NCBI GenBank assembly: GCA_005793025.1
Contig: SXQI01000180.1
Span: forward strand, 1 to 13,296
DNA from: Verrucomicrobiales bacterium
Lineage (GTDB): Bacteria; Verrucomicrobiota; Verrucomicrobiia; Limisphaerales; SXQI01
Length of the DNA: 13,296 bases
Reading direction: 5' to 3'
The translations under genes were made by a program, and so were the position numbers. Of the stretch, positions 6,397-13,296 are shown in pieces; the stretch's first letter is position 1, and the number at the start of each line of letters is the position of its first letter. The notes below the pieces were generated by a model. That model searched no databases, was not told where the DNA came from, and worked only from the letters and a program-made list of their open reading frames with translations.

Positions 6397-7785
6397 TTAC
6401 AGGATCTTGCGGTGGGAGATCCACTGTTTTGCACCCTCCAAGTTGTCAAAGTCGCCTTCGAGTTGAGCCTCATACGCTAATTGAAGTGCTCGGCCAAGTT
6501 GAGGACTTGGCGTCCATCCATCCTCCAGCAAGTGCCTTCCTAAAAGGATTGGTTCGGGAGGTCCTCGGTGGACTGCAAGTTTTTGAGCCGTTCGCCGGAG
6601 CTCGACTACCGTTTTTGGCAGATGAGGAGGCAACGGTGGACGCCCCGCAGCATCCGCAGTCATGATGAGGCAGAGGCCATCGATGTTTTCTGGGTTGAGC
6701 CGACGAGCTAATCGCCGGACCGCCTTGTCGCTCCAGTGATCCCCAGTGACCATGTGGTTCGCGACAAGCGGCAGCACACGATCGCGGACCGCTTGAGGGA
6801 TATGGAGGCGTTCCAAAAAACTTGCAGCCAATCTGACTCCGGCAGACTCATGGCCTGGAGAAGTAATCCTCTGACGACCTTTTTGCCAGACTTCAACCGT
6901 CGTCGTCGGTTTTCCAAAATCATGAGTCAACATTGCCAACATGTAGGCAACGCGATCCTTCTCCGGTGCATCCTGCCAGTCGCGCATCGAGGCCAACGCA
7001 TCGCAGCAATGGCTGGTATGAGTAAAGACATCTCCCTCGGGATGCCACTCTGCATCTTGGGGAGTATTCGTCAGTGCGGTGAGTTCGGGATAATGAATCA
7101 TCCAGCCTGTATCCCGGAGCCATTGAAGTCCGCGTGAGGGCTTTGTGGATTTAGCCGCCCACTTGACCCACTCCCATTCGATCCTTTCCAAAGGGAGTTC
7201 AGAGTAGCTATCCACCATCGTCCGACAAAGGCTCAAAGTTTCCGGTGCTCCGACAAAATCGAATCGACCTGCGAATTGCATTCCACGCAGCACCCGGAGT
7301 GGGTCTTCAGAAAACGCAGGGCTGGTGTGTCGAAGAATCCGATTGTGCAGATCAGCCTCTCCTCCAAAAAAATCCAATAACTCGCAGCGACGGGGATCAT
7401 ACATCAACGAGTTGATGGTGAAATCGCGTCTTGAAGCGGCTTCCTGAAGCGTGAGTGAGGGATCAAACTCGATCGCAAAACCTTTGTGTCCATCACCAAC
7501 TTTCGAATCACGTCGGGGAATAGTGAAATCATAAGTGTGGCCATTCTCGACGGTTAATTTGACGACTCCGAACGACCTTCCAACCAGATCCGTCCGCCCC
7601 CATTTTTTCAATGTGTTGAGGAGTTCATCGTAACTCAGGCCAAAAACCTCGATATCGATATCTTTCGAGGGAAGACCGAGGAGGGCATCACGCACGCATC
7701 CCCCTACGAGAAATGACTCCGAAAGTGTAGGTGTTTCCCGGAGTATCTGATCCAAGGCCGACGGGATTTTGATCTCCAAGGCCAC
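6397..7785 (-). CDS. cca: tRNA nucleotidyltransferase / CCA-adding enzyme family with HD domain
   Basis: A 462-residue class II nucleotidyltransferase that repairs or adds the 3' CCA of tRNA. The head domain has FLVGGCVRDALLG (26-37), the metal-binding KDIDIEV (41-47, Asp42 and Asp44), the RRDFTINSLMYD motif (119-130) and the EDPLRVLRGMQFAGRF segment (160-175). The ELPLERIEWE neck follows, then an HD phosphohydrolase-type domain centred on LTHDFGKP (286-293, His288 and Asp289) with an upstream EGDVFTHT segment. This architecture resembles E. coli Cca, where the HD domain carries phosphodiesterase/phosphatase activity. A poly(A) polymerase or partial (A- or CC-adding) enzyme cannot be excluded by eye. 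The start is a GTG (7783-7785), eight bases after the stop of the LRR gene. There is no clear Shine-Dalgarno sequence, so coupling to that gene is plausible. Confidence 0.92.
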   Translation of the reverse strand: MALEIKIPSALDQILRETPTLSESFLVGGCVRDALLGLPSKDIDIEVFGLSYDELLNTLKKWGRTDLVGRSFGVVKLTVENGHTYDFTIPRRDSKVGDGHKGFAIEFDPSLTLQEAASRRDFTINSLMYDPRRCELLDFFGGEADLHNRILRHTSPAFSEDPLRVLRGMQFAGRFDFVGAPETLSLCRTMVDSYSELPLERIEWEWVKWAAKSTKPSRGLQWLRDTGWMIHYPELTALTNTPQDAEWHPEGDVFTHTSHCCDALASMRDWQDAPEKDRVAYMLAMLTHDFGKPTTTVEVWQKGRQRITSPGHESAGVRLAASFLERLHIPQAVRDRVLPLVANHMVTGDHWSDKAVRRLARRLNPENIDGLCLIMTADAAGRPPLPPHLPKTVVELRRTAQKLAVHRGPPEPILLGRHLLEDGWTPSPQLGRALQLAYEAQLEGDFDNLEGAKQWISHRKIL

Positions 7786-7793
7786 GTCGTGAA

Positions 7794-8627
7794 TTAACGG
7801 TGCACGCGGGTCCCGATTTTTTTCAATGCCTTGAGTTGTTCACCCTTGGCCTTGGGAGAAAGTGGGTTCCCCTTGAGATAAACGTTCAAAAACGGAGCGA
7901 ATCGTTGGGACGTATCCCCTTGTGCCATCTCCACGAGAGGTTTCAAATCTTTGACCTGATTATTCTCAATGAAAAGATTGTAGATGTTGCTGAGTCCAAC
8001 AAGGGGAGCCAAATCCGATACTTGGTTTCCAGAGAGTGACAAACTGTAGAGTGAGCGCAGGTGGTTGATCCCCGCGATCGACTGCACTTGATTCTGGTCC
8101 GCATAAAGAGTTGCTAACCGAGGAAGCTGTAACACAGGTTTGAGCTCTACAACCTGATTACTGGAGAGGTAGAGAGATGCCAGATTGGTTAGCACAGCAA
8201 GCGGGGCGAGATCTTTGATTCGGTTCCGGCTCAGCTCAATGTATTGCAACGCGATGACTTTGCCCAAGGGAGCGACCGATTCGAGTTGATTGCCTGCGAT
8301 GTTGAGGTATTGCAGACGGGACATTCCTTGTAGTGCCGAGACATCGCTAACTTTATTGCTCGCCAGATCCAACGAAGCCAACGCCACGCATTTTTCCAAC
8401 CCTGCCAAATTGGAGATTCCATAACCGGAAGCTTGTATCGTCGACAGGTTGGCGACATCCGCTTCGGTTAAGGGTTGGTCGTTATCTCGTTTTTCGAAAA
8501 CATGTTTACGAACCGCAGCCTCCAACTTTTTGTCTGGAAAAAGCGGCTTGTCCTGAGCACGAATTGTCGTGACTGCGCAGACCAACAATCCAAACAAAAG
8601 GCAACGCGTAAAAGTCAGTGTGTTCAT
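7794..8627 (-). CDS. Secreted leucine-rich-repeat protein (internalin/SDS22-like)
   Basis: A 277-residue exported LRR protein of unknown binding partner. Residues 1-24 are a Sec signal peptide (MNTLTF start, hydrophobic core, cleavage near IRA). A cap (about 30-76, containing FPDKKLEAAVRKHV) resembles the N-terminal cap of internalin-like LRR proteins. Seven repeats of exactly 22 residues (77-230) follow, with the consensus LxxLxxLxxLxLxxNQVxDLAP. Their conserved asparagines fall at 91, 113, 135, 157, 179, 201 and 223. An eighth, irregular unit with an extra nine-residue insert (about 236-244) closes the solenoid at Asn254, followed by a basic tail. I chose the ATG at 8627 because it gives a clean signal peptide; the same frame opens farther upstream but that would overlap the propeller gene. 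The cca gene begins eight bases after its stop. Confidence 0.9.
   Translation of the reverse strand: MNTLTFTRCLLFGLLVCAVTTIRAQDKPLFPDKKLEAAVRKHVFEKRDNDQPLTEADVANLSTIQASGYGISNLAGLEKCVALASLDLASNKVSDVSALQGMSRLQYLNIAGNQLESVAPLGKVIALQYIELSRNRIKDLAPLAVLTNLASLYLSSNQVVELKPVLQLPRLATLYADQNQVQSIAGINHLRSLYSLSLSGNQVSDLAPLVGLSNIYNLFIENNQVKDLKPLVEMAQGDTSQRFAPFLNVYLKGNPLSPKAKGEQLKALKKIGTRVHR
7938..8399 (-). repeat. Seven-fold 66-bp LRR repeat units
   Basis: Seven protein repeats of 22 residues, each 66 bp, encode residues 77-230 of the LRR protein. The pattern is exact in protein spacing (asparagine every 22 residues) but the DNA units are not near-identical, which points to an old, diverged repeat rather than recent duplication. 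Confidence 0.85.
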
Positions 8628-8752
8628 GCAATATCTGGGTAATACTTTGAATGGCAACATTGCAGGATTATTCAAAAAAAGGCGAGTGCCAGATTGTGTT
8701 GTAACAAACCAGATTCTGCAGATCAGCCTGATCGGGGAGGTTTTGGTGCGGT

Positions 8753-9976
8753 TTATTGCCTTCCTAGTTTCAACGCGGGCTGCCAGTGAGGCCACATCGC
8801 TCCCCAACCCTTTTCTAGGCGAGTGATCTGTGAGCATTCGCCTCCGTCAGACTGCATCACAAAAAGTTGCCTTGATCCTGTTCGATTCGAACCAAAAACG
8901 ACCCGTTTCCCGTCAGGAGAAAACTGCGGATGATAGTTGAAGGAGTTTGGAGGAGTGGTCGTTAGTTGTTCGGGATTACCGTCGAGTGAAACCCGCATTA
9001 ATTCTACGCTGGAACCAATCATGGCAGTGTAATAAACCCATTTCCCATCGGGAGACCACAGCGGTACGTCACTACTTCCGCCATGGAAATCCGGCACATC
9101 GAAAATGGAGACTACGCCTCGGTAGCCCTGTCGATCAGCGACTTTTCGTAGTCCCGTTCCGTCGCGTCTGACGATGTGTGGATGACAGTTGTAATGCTCC
9201 CCTGCGACGAATAATAACCACTCTCCATCGGGCGACCACTGAGGCACAAAATTGAATGCTTTTCCCGTTTCGACACGCTTTGCGTCGGAGCCGTCCGCGC
9301 GAGCGATATAGACCTGATAGCTTTTGTGATAGGCGATTTGGGTCCCATCAGGAGAGGCGTTGAATCCATACGCGAACTCCTTCGAACCTGCCGTTAAATC
9401 AACCTTGTTTCTCCCATCGAGGTCCATGCTGAAGGGGTGGGAATCACCGTTGATCAGTGCTTGAAAACCCAGCCGATTGGGTTGTTTCGGCCAAAAAAAT
9501 ACCCCAGTGTTATAAAAACTCACCCGATCAATCGCCGTCACGTTGGTTGCCTTCCCGCTTTGGAGATTCACTAAAAGTGTATCATACAACCAGCCTTCCG
9601 CATTGAACCGAAACGTTTTTTGCGCTTCTTCCCATGCTCCATTCTCCGGGCTTTCCCAACCATTTCCTAAGATTGCTTGTTCACCATCAGGTGACCACCC
9701 TGCGAATTGCGTCCACGTGTTTGGTTTTTGAGTGAACTCCGTCCCCATTCGTTGATGTTGCCTGCCATTCGCTCGCACGATAGCCGCACGCATTGTGACC
9801 ACATTTGGATGTCGACCACCTTCTAGGTTCGTCCGGTATTCTGTGAAGCCGATCCATCCTTCGCCTTTGATGCTTTTATCTCGCACTGCACCACTCGCGT
9901 ACATCGGCGCAACGAGAGCAAGCCCGCAGCGGCCCACAAAACTGCGTCGGGAACAGAGTGCTGTTTTTTTAATCAT
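8753..9976 (-). CDS. Tat-exported PD40/TolB-like beta-propeller protein
   Basis: A 407-residue protein that looks exported by the Tat pathway: the N-terminus carries CSRRSFVGR (8-16), a twin-arginine motif, followed by a hydrophobic stretch and small residues near 27-31. The rest is a TolB/WD40-like beta propeller with SPDG signatures at 95-98, 208-211, 248-251, 308-311 and 353-356, each followed by a hydrophobic strand, plus a FGSNRTGS segment near 361-368. I recognise the PD40 fold but not a specific function; some related proteins bind other envelope proteins or are domains of peptidases, but no catalytic domain is visible here. The ATG at 9976 has a poor Shine-Dalgarno, yet the Tat signal supports it. 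It is divergent from the pfkB gene, and the LRR gene follows after 125 bases, so the two exported proteins may be transcribed together. Confidence 0.87.
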   Translation of the reverse strand: MIKKTALCSRRSFVGRCGLALVAPMYASGAVRDKSIKGEGWIGFTEYRTNLEGGRHPNVVTMRAAIVRANGRQHQRMGTEFTQKPNTWTQFAGWSPDGEQAILGNGWESPENGAWEEAQKTFRFNAEGWLYDTLLVNLQSGKATNVTAIDRVSFYNTGVFFWPKQPNRLGFQALINGDSHPFSMDLDGRNKVDLTAGSKEFAYGFNASPDGTQIAYHKSYQVYIARADGSDAKRVETGKAFNFVPQWSPDGEWLLFVAGEHYNCHPHIVRRDGTGLRKVADRQGYRGVVSIFDVPDFHGGSSDVPLWSPDGKWVYYTAMIGSSVELMRVSLDGNPEQLTTTPPNSFNYHPQFSPDGKRVVFGSNRTGSRQLFVMQSDGGECSQITRLEKGWGAMWPHWQPALKLGRQ

Positions 9977-10113
9977 AACATTAAAGTTCTGGGAGGAGTG
10001 GTTTCCGAGACTCTAAAGCGGGTTTGCATCGGCACCAAGTACGATGATCCGGAAACTCCAGAGAGATTTGAATGCTCTTGGCGGGGATCGATTATTCCAC
10101 AACAATTTGGTGA
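9977..10113. promoter_or_regulatory. Divergent intergenic region between the PD40 gene and pfkB gene
   Basis: This 137-base gap must hold promoters for both divergent genes. On the + strand a possible sigma-70-like pair is TTGAAT (10068-10073) and GATTAT (10090-10095), with a 16-base spacer, placing the transcript start a dozen bases before the GTG at 10114. Each hexamer matches the consensus at only four of six positions. No clear operator or palindrome is seen. Confidence 0.35.
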
Positions 10114-11019
10114 GTGAACTCGAAGAGAATTGTCGCTTTCGGTGAGATCATCTGGGACATCCTTCCGACCGGACGGGTGCTCGGAGGTGCCCCTGCGAAT
10201 TTTGCAGCACGGTTACAGTCCCTTGGTCACCGGGTCTCGCTAGTGAGCCGAGTCGGCCAAGATCAATTGGGTTTGGAGGCCCTCACCCAACTCGAAAGGC
10301 ACGGCATCGATCTGGGTTTGGTTGGGTTGGATGATCAGCATCCAACCGGCACCGCGACAGTCAGTGTGCAAAGCGATGGCACCCCAGTTTTTCAAATCCA
10401 ACCAGAGGTCGCTTATGACTACATTCCGCTTACCACTGAAACGATCAACCAAGTTCGCAGTTCAGATTATTTTTGTTTCGGTACGCTTTCACAGCGGAGC
10501 TTGGTTAGTCGGGAGACGTTAGTTTCGTTGCTCGCTGATTATCAAGGCGTTCGAGTCCTTGATCTGAACCTGCGGAAGGATTGTTTCGAACGATCCACCA
10601 TTCTCCAATCGTTGAGATGCGCCGATATTCTTAAACTCAATGCAGATGAAGCCCACTACCTCCGAACACTGCTTAATTGGTCAATGGTTAATAACCTTCA
10701 GCTCTCCAAACAGATATTACAGGAATTTGGTTTAGAAGTTTGTCTCATCACGTTAGGGGGCGAGGGAGTGATCGCGGTATCTCAGGAACAGCCTGCTCTC
10801 TATGTCCCTGGATTCGAGGTGGAGGTAATGGATACCTGCGGTTCTGGCGATGCTTTCACCGCCGCGTTCCTAGATTCTTACTCAAGAGGTGAAGCCCTGC
10901 TCCAGTCATGCCGTGTCGGCAACGCACTGGGAGCTTTGGTTGCAGCAACTCACGGGGCCACTGTCCCTATCTCCGACTCTCAGATCCAGTCGTTACTTCG
11001 CTCCCCACAGCCCTGCTGA
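10114..11019 (+). CDS. PfkB-family carbohydrate kinase (fructokinase-like)
   Basis: A 301-residue ribokinase/PfkB-family sugar kinase of the cytoplasm. N-terminal GEIIWDILPTG (10-20) and LGGAPANFAARLQSLG (23-38) match the fructokinase type of sugar-binding motif. The C-terminal DTCGSGDAFTAAFL (240-253) holds the anion hole and the catalytic base Asp246, and ITLGGEG (212-218) is the ATP-site strand. Length and motif order are normal for the family. Fructose is the best guess, but PfkB kinases vary widely in substrate (ribose, tagatose, adenosine, sugar acids). The GTG at 10114 is used because it sits at the natural N-terminus just before the first motif; the ribosome binding site is weak. Its neighbours are an unrelated convergent membrane protein and a divergent propeller, so context gives no substrate. 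It could in principle serve the kinase-less isomerase and aldolase pair at 1076-3477. Confidence 0.9.
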   Translation: MNSKRIVAFGEIIWDILPTGRVLGGAPANFAARLQSLGHRVSLVSRVGQDQLGLEALTQLERHGIDLGLVGLDDQHPTGTATVSVQSDGTPVFQIQPEVAYDYIPLTTETINQVRSSDYFCFGTLSQRSLVSRETLVSLLADYQGVRVLDLNLRKDCFERSTILQSLRCADILKLNADEAHYLRTLLNWSMVNNLQLSKQILQEFGLEVCLITLGGEGVIAVSQEQPALYVPGFEVEVMDTCGSGDAFTAAFLDSYSRGEALLQSCRVGNALGALVAATHGATVPISDSQIQSLLRSPQPC

Positions 11020-11035
11020 GTTTTTTTGGGGGGTG

Positions 11036-11524
11036 CTATTCAGAATAGGAAACCCGTTCAGGTCGAACCTGCCCGGAGGACCAGCGATTCGGAATCGTGG
11101 AATAGTGCGTTTGAACCGCGGGTTCAGTGCTGGAATAATTGTATAATCCTGCCGGGTTCGCGAAATGAGATTGTAAAAAAGTGCTAGGAACTACGGTGAG
11201 CGGGTCGGGAGAAGCAGCTAGCCACCCTGTTTGATCCTTGGTTGAAGCCAAGGATTCGTCCTGCATCGTTTGTGATACGCGGAAGCCCGCAATCAAAAGG
11301 CTCGAAACGACGAACCCATACGTGCAAACCACCACGGGTTTAGTTTCGAAACAATCTACAAACCACTGCCACCACCCTGATTCTCGACGAAGTTCGTCCT
11401 TTTGCAAACGCGCGAGAATTCGATCCGGCAAATGTTCCAAATAGCCGGGAGGTGGTTGTTCATGCCGCTTAAGAGAGAGGAGCGACCGTAACCGATCAAA
11501 TTCGTCTGGGGGCCTGTTTGTCAT
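11036..11524 (-). CDS. Single-pass membrane protein, probable anti-sigma factor
   Basis: A 162-residue protein with a cytoplasmic N-terminal region (1-62, charged and containing PPPGYLEHLPDRILARL), one transmembrane segment (about 63-82, KPVVVCTYGFVVSSLLIAGF) and a Ser/Thr/Pro-rich C-terminal region (83-162) likely to face the periplasm. Its ATG overlaps the stop of the upstream ECF sigma gene by 4 bp (ATGA), which strongly suggests that it is the sigma partner. I do not see the HxxxCxxC zinc anti-sigma motif, so it would belong to a non-zinc anti-sigma type or be a related co-encoded membrane protein. No homology is recognised beyond this. Its stop is 16 bases from the convergent pfkB stop. 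The function call rests on context, topology and size. Confidence 0.72.
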   Translation of the reverse strand: MTNRPPDEFDRLRSLLSLKRHEQPPPGYLEHLPDRILARLQKDELRRESGWWQWFVDCFETKPVVVCTYGFVVSSLLIAGFRVSQTMQDESLASTKDQTGWLAASPDPLTVVPSTFLQSHFANPAGLYNYSSTEPAVQTHYSTIPNRWSSGQVRPERVSYSE

Positions 11525-12144
11525 TGTTCTAAATACTCAGCCAAATAACTTTTCATCTCCTGACGGGCATAAAACAACCTTGACCGCACGGTTCCTGTAT
11601 TACAATCCATGATTTTACCGATTTCCTCGTGAGAAAGTCCCTGCACATCGTGTAGAGTTATCACGAGCCGATGGGTTTCTGACAGTTTCCGCATCCCTGC
11701 GTTCAGTTTTTCTTGGAGTTCGGCTAGATTTGCTTCCCGTCTTGGAGTTTTTTCACAAATCAACGCTACGAGATCCGGATCGTGTTCCGCATTAAAATCC
11801 AAATCATTCAGGCTCATTTGAACGCGGCTTTTACGCTGCTTCAGGAAATTCAGAGTTTTGTTCACCCCAATTCGATATAGCCACGTGAAGAAACTAGAGT
11901 CCCCTTTGAATGATTTGATGGCTTTGTAGGCCTTAATAAAGGTCTCTTGAGCAAGATCGTTAGCGTCCTCATGATTGGAAGTCATGTGGTAAAGAGTCGC
12001 GTAGATCCGCTCTTGGTGACGGCGGATCAACTCGTCGTATGCCCGCAGATCTCCTTCTCGAGATCGACTCACCAACGCCAAATCCGTCTCTGGCACTACC
12101 TCGTGTTCGGGCGGTTTAACCCGGGCGATCGCAGTCTGTATCAT
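11521..12144 (-). CDS. ECF (RpoE-type, sigma-70 family) sigma factor
   Basis: A 207-residue extracytoplasmic-function sigma factor. Region 2 (about 30-105) has DLAQETFIKAYKAIKSF (63-79) and FTWLYRIGVNKTLNFLK (86-102), the core-binding and -10-contacting parts. Region 4 (about 145-200) ends in the helix-turn-helix LSHEEIGKIMDCNTGTVRSRLFYAR (170-194), which reads the -35 element. A short N-terminal extension (1-25) is poorly conserved. There is no region 1.1 or 3, which fits the ECF group. The regulon is unknown. It is followed by an overlapping membrane protein, likely its anti-sigma factor, and preceded at 39 bases by the polyprenyl synthase gene on the same strand. Read-through from that gene or a promoter inside its end may drive it; I could not identify an ECF-type autoregulatory promoter by eye. 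Confidence 0.92.
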   Translation of the reverse strand: MIQTAIARVKPPEHEVVPETDLALVSRSREGDLRAYDELIRRHQERIYATLYHMTSNHEDANDLAQETFIKAYKAIKSFKGDSSFFTWLYRIGVNKTLNFLKQRKSRVQMSLNDLDFNAEHDPDLVALICEKTPRREANLAELQEKLNAGMRKLSETHRLVITLHDVQGLSHEEIGKIMDCNTGTVRSRLFYARQEMKSYLAEYLEQ

Positions 12145-12183
12145 AAATAATACTCGAACGAACTTCCCTTCAATTTGATCTAC

Positions 12184-13263
12184 TCAGCCGTAGAGCTTGT
12201 CTTTCCAGACGGACTCAAACCCCAACGCGGCCGTTTGATCGGCCAAAAACTCACACACCCCGCGCAACGCATTCGCTGCTTCCGAATTGCGAGGCAACCC
12301 CTCCAAGCAGGTCACGCCTCGATCCAGATGATCCCGAATCAAACGTCGTGCATTGGTTAGAACACCTGATCGATGCAAAAGTTCAATTGTTTCTTCAAAA
12401 AACTCGCCGTTCCAGTTTTCCAAACGCTTTATTAACCGCTCACGATCTGCTCGGTTCAAGGACTTCAACGCTTCTAGAATCGGAAATGTGGGTTTTCCAC
12501 TCGCCAGATCGGTGCCCAGCGATTTTCCGACTACCGACTCCGTCCCGAATAAATCTAAGCAATCATCATAAATCTGGTAGGCCGTTCCAAGGGTCATCCC
12601 GAAGGCACGTAACGAAGCCCGTTCCGATGGGGAAGCACCAGAAAGGAATGCGCCCATTTCACAAGATAAAGCGAACAATTCGCCTGTCTTCATGCTCAGA
12701 GCCTGTAAATACTCTTCAAGGTTGATGTTGAAGTTATGGCGTTGGTGCGTTTGGATAATCTCTCCCGTGCAAACTGCCTTCGTGGCGGTGGCAACGGCGC
12801 GGCAGACTTCCGCTGTTGAAAAATTGGACGCAAGACGGAGGGCTTGCGCGAAGAGGCAATCTCCAACCAATACAGACCGCTGGTTCCCCCAATTCGCCGC
12901 TAGGGTCGGGCGGGATCGCCGCACCTCAGCTTCGTCCATCACATCGTCGTGAACCAATGTCGCGAGGTGGACCATTTCGATCATCACCGCAACATCCACC
13001 AACGCATCGGAAGCGGGGCCGAACACCGCTCCACTGAGTGCGAGTAACGTGGGTCGGATTTGTTTGCCTTGATTGCTCAAGGCGTAGTGCGCGTATTCGC
13101 GGATGGCGGGGTGGAACTCTTCAACTTGAGAAGATAACCCCCTTTGAACTCGGATCAGAAACGGTTCGACGGGACCCGTGATTCCGCGCCAAGCTTCTAC
13201 CACGTTCAACGGCGGCAGGCTTGTTGCGGAGCGGGGAATTGTATTCCGAATGTCAGCCAGCAT
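12184..13263 (-). CDS. Polyprenyl diphosphate synthase (trans-isoprenyl, probably long chain)
   Basis: A 359-residue prenyl elongase that condenses isopentenyl diphosphate onto allylic diphosphates. It has the GKQIRP segment (66-71), the first Asp-rich motif HDDVMD (105-110) with RRSRPT after it, KTGELF (192-197) and the second Asp-rich motif QIYDDCLDLFG (230-240), then GKPTFP (256-261). Residues before the first motif are ATLVHDD; as in E. coli IspB, Ala sits five residues before the first Asp, where short-chain synthases usually carry an aromatic, so a long product (for quinone tails) is likely. The exact chain length cannot be read. The ATG at 13261-13263 gives an N-terminal extension of about 25 residues relative to short family members. 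It is cytoplasmic and its product could feed the MqnP-type prenyltransferase at 3542-4435. The ECF sigma gene follows after 39 bases. Confidence 0.93.
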   Translation of the reverse strand: MLADIRNTIPRSATSLPPLNVVEAWRGITGPVEPFLIRVQRGLSSQVEEFHPAIREYAHYALSNQGKQIRPTLLALSGAVFGPASDALVDVAVMIEMVHLATLVHDDVMDEAEVRRSRPTLAANWGNQRSVLVGDCLFAQALRLASNFSTAEVCRAVATATKAVCTGEIIQTHQRHNFNINLEEYLQALSMKTGELFALSCEMGAFLSGASPSERASLRAFGMTLGTAYQIYDDCLDLFGTESVVGKSLGTDLASGKPTFPILEALKSLNRADRERLIKRLENWNGEFFEETIELLHRSGVLTNARRLIRDHLDRGVTCLEGLPRNSEAANALRGVCEFLADQTAALGFESVWKDKLYG

Positions 13264-13296
13264 GCCGAATCAGCCTAAGGCGAGATACGCCCCGAG
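13264..13296. other. Truncated upstream sequence of the polyprenyl synthase gene
   Basis: Only 33 bases remain here before the window edge. I see no complete promoter or ribosome binding site on the - strand in this short piece. Confidence 0.4.

Noticed and set aside
8674..8691. Sigma-54-like promoter (TGGCAC with five-base gap) before the LRR gene on the - strand
   Set aside because: The -24 half (TGGCAC at 8686-8691) is good, but the -12 half is a T run without the required GC dinucleotide.
8628..8837. Extended start of the LRR protein (reading frame open to 8837)
   Set aside because: It would overlap the end of the propeller gene and bury the signal peptide; the ATG at 8627 gives a clean Sec signal.
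11001..11030. Possible terminator between pfkB and the convergent membrane-protein gene (CAG/CTG before a T run)
   Set aside because: The stem is only three base pairs, so it is unlikely to form a stable terminator hairpin.

Overview
The window looks like a stretch of chromosome from a member of the Verrucomicrobiota or a close PVC-group relative. That placement is an inference from gene content: a PEP-CTERM surface protein, futalosine-route menaquinone genes, a Tat-exported PD40 propeller protein, an internalin-style LRR protein and an ECF sigma factor with a membrane partner. I see no rRNA, tRNA, CRISPR array, transposase or phage gene. Coding density is high and most junctions are short or overlapping.

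Layout on the + strand, left part: an AT-rich leader with no convincing gene (1-330), a small PEP-CTERM secreted protein (331-972) closed by a perfect rho-independent terminator (988-1018), then a five-gene run in one direction (1076-6381). This run is a divergent L-fucose-isomerase-fold protein, a class II aldolase overlapping it by 4 bp, a UbiA-family prenyltransferase (probable mqnP), aminofutalosine synthase mqnE and chorismate dehydratase mqnA. The last two catalyse the first two steps of the futalosine pathway to menaquinone, and MqnP attaches the isoprenoid tail later in that pathway.

Middle part, - strand (8753-9976, 7794-8627 and 6397-7785, read right to left): a Tat-signal PD40/TolB-like beta-propeller protein, a secreted leucine-rich-repeat protein with seven exact 22-residue repeats, and a CCA-adding-enzyme-family tRNA nucleotidyltransferase with an HD domain. 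A PfkB-family (fructokinase-like) sugar kinase (10114-11019, + strand) is divergent from the propeller gene.

Right part, - strand (13263 to 11036): a probable long-chain polyprenyl diphosphate synthase, an ECF sigma factor and a single-pass membrane protein overlapping the sigma gene by 4 bp that is probably its anti-sigma factor. The prenyl synthase could supply the side-chain donor for the MqnP-like enzyme about 8 kb away.

The most interesting feature is the sugar isomerase and aldolase pair placed directly upstream of the menaquinone genes with no sugar kinase between them. It may be an unrecognised short-sugar or deoxysugar salvage step, or simply an unrelated adjacent operon.
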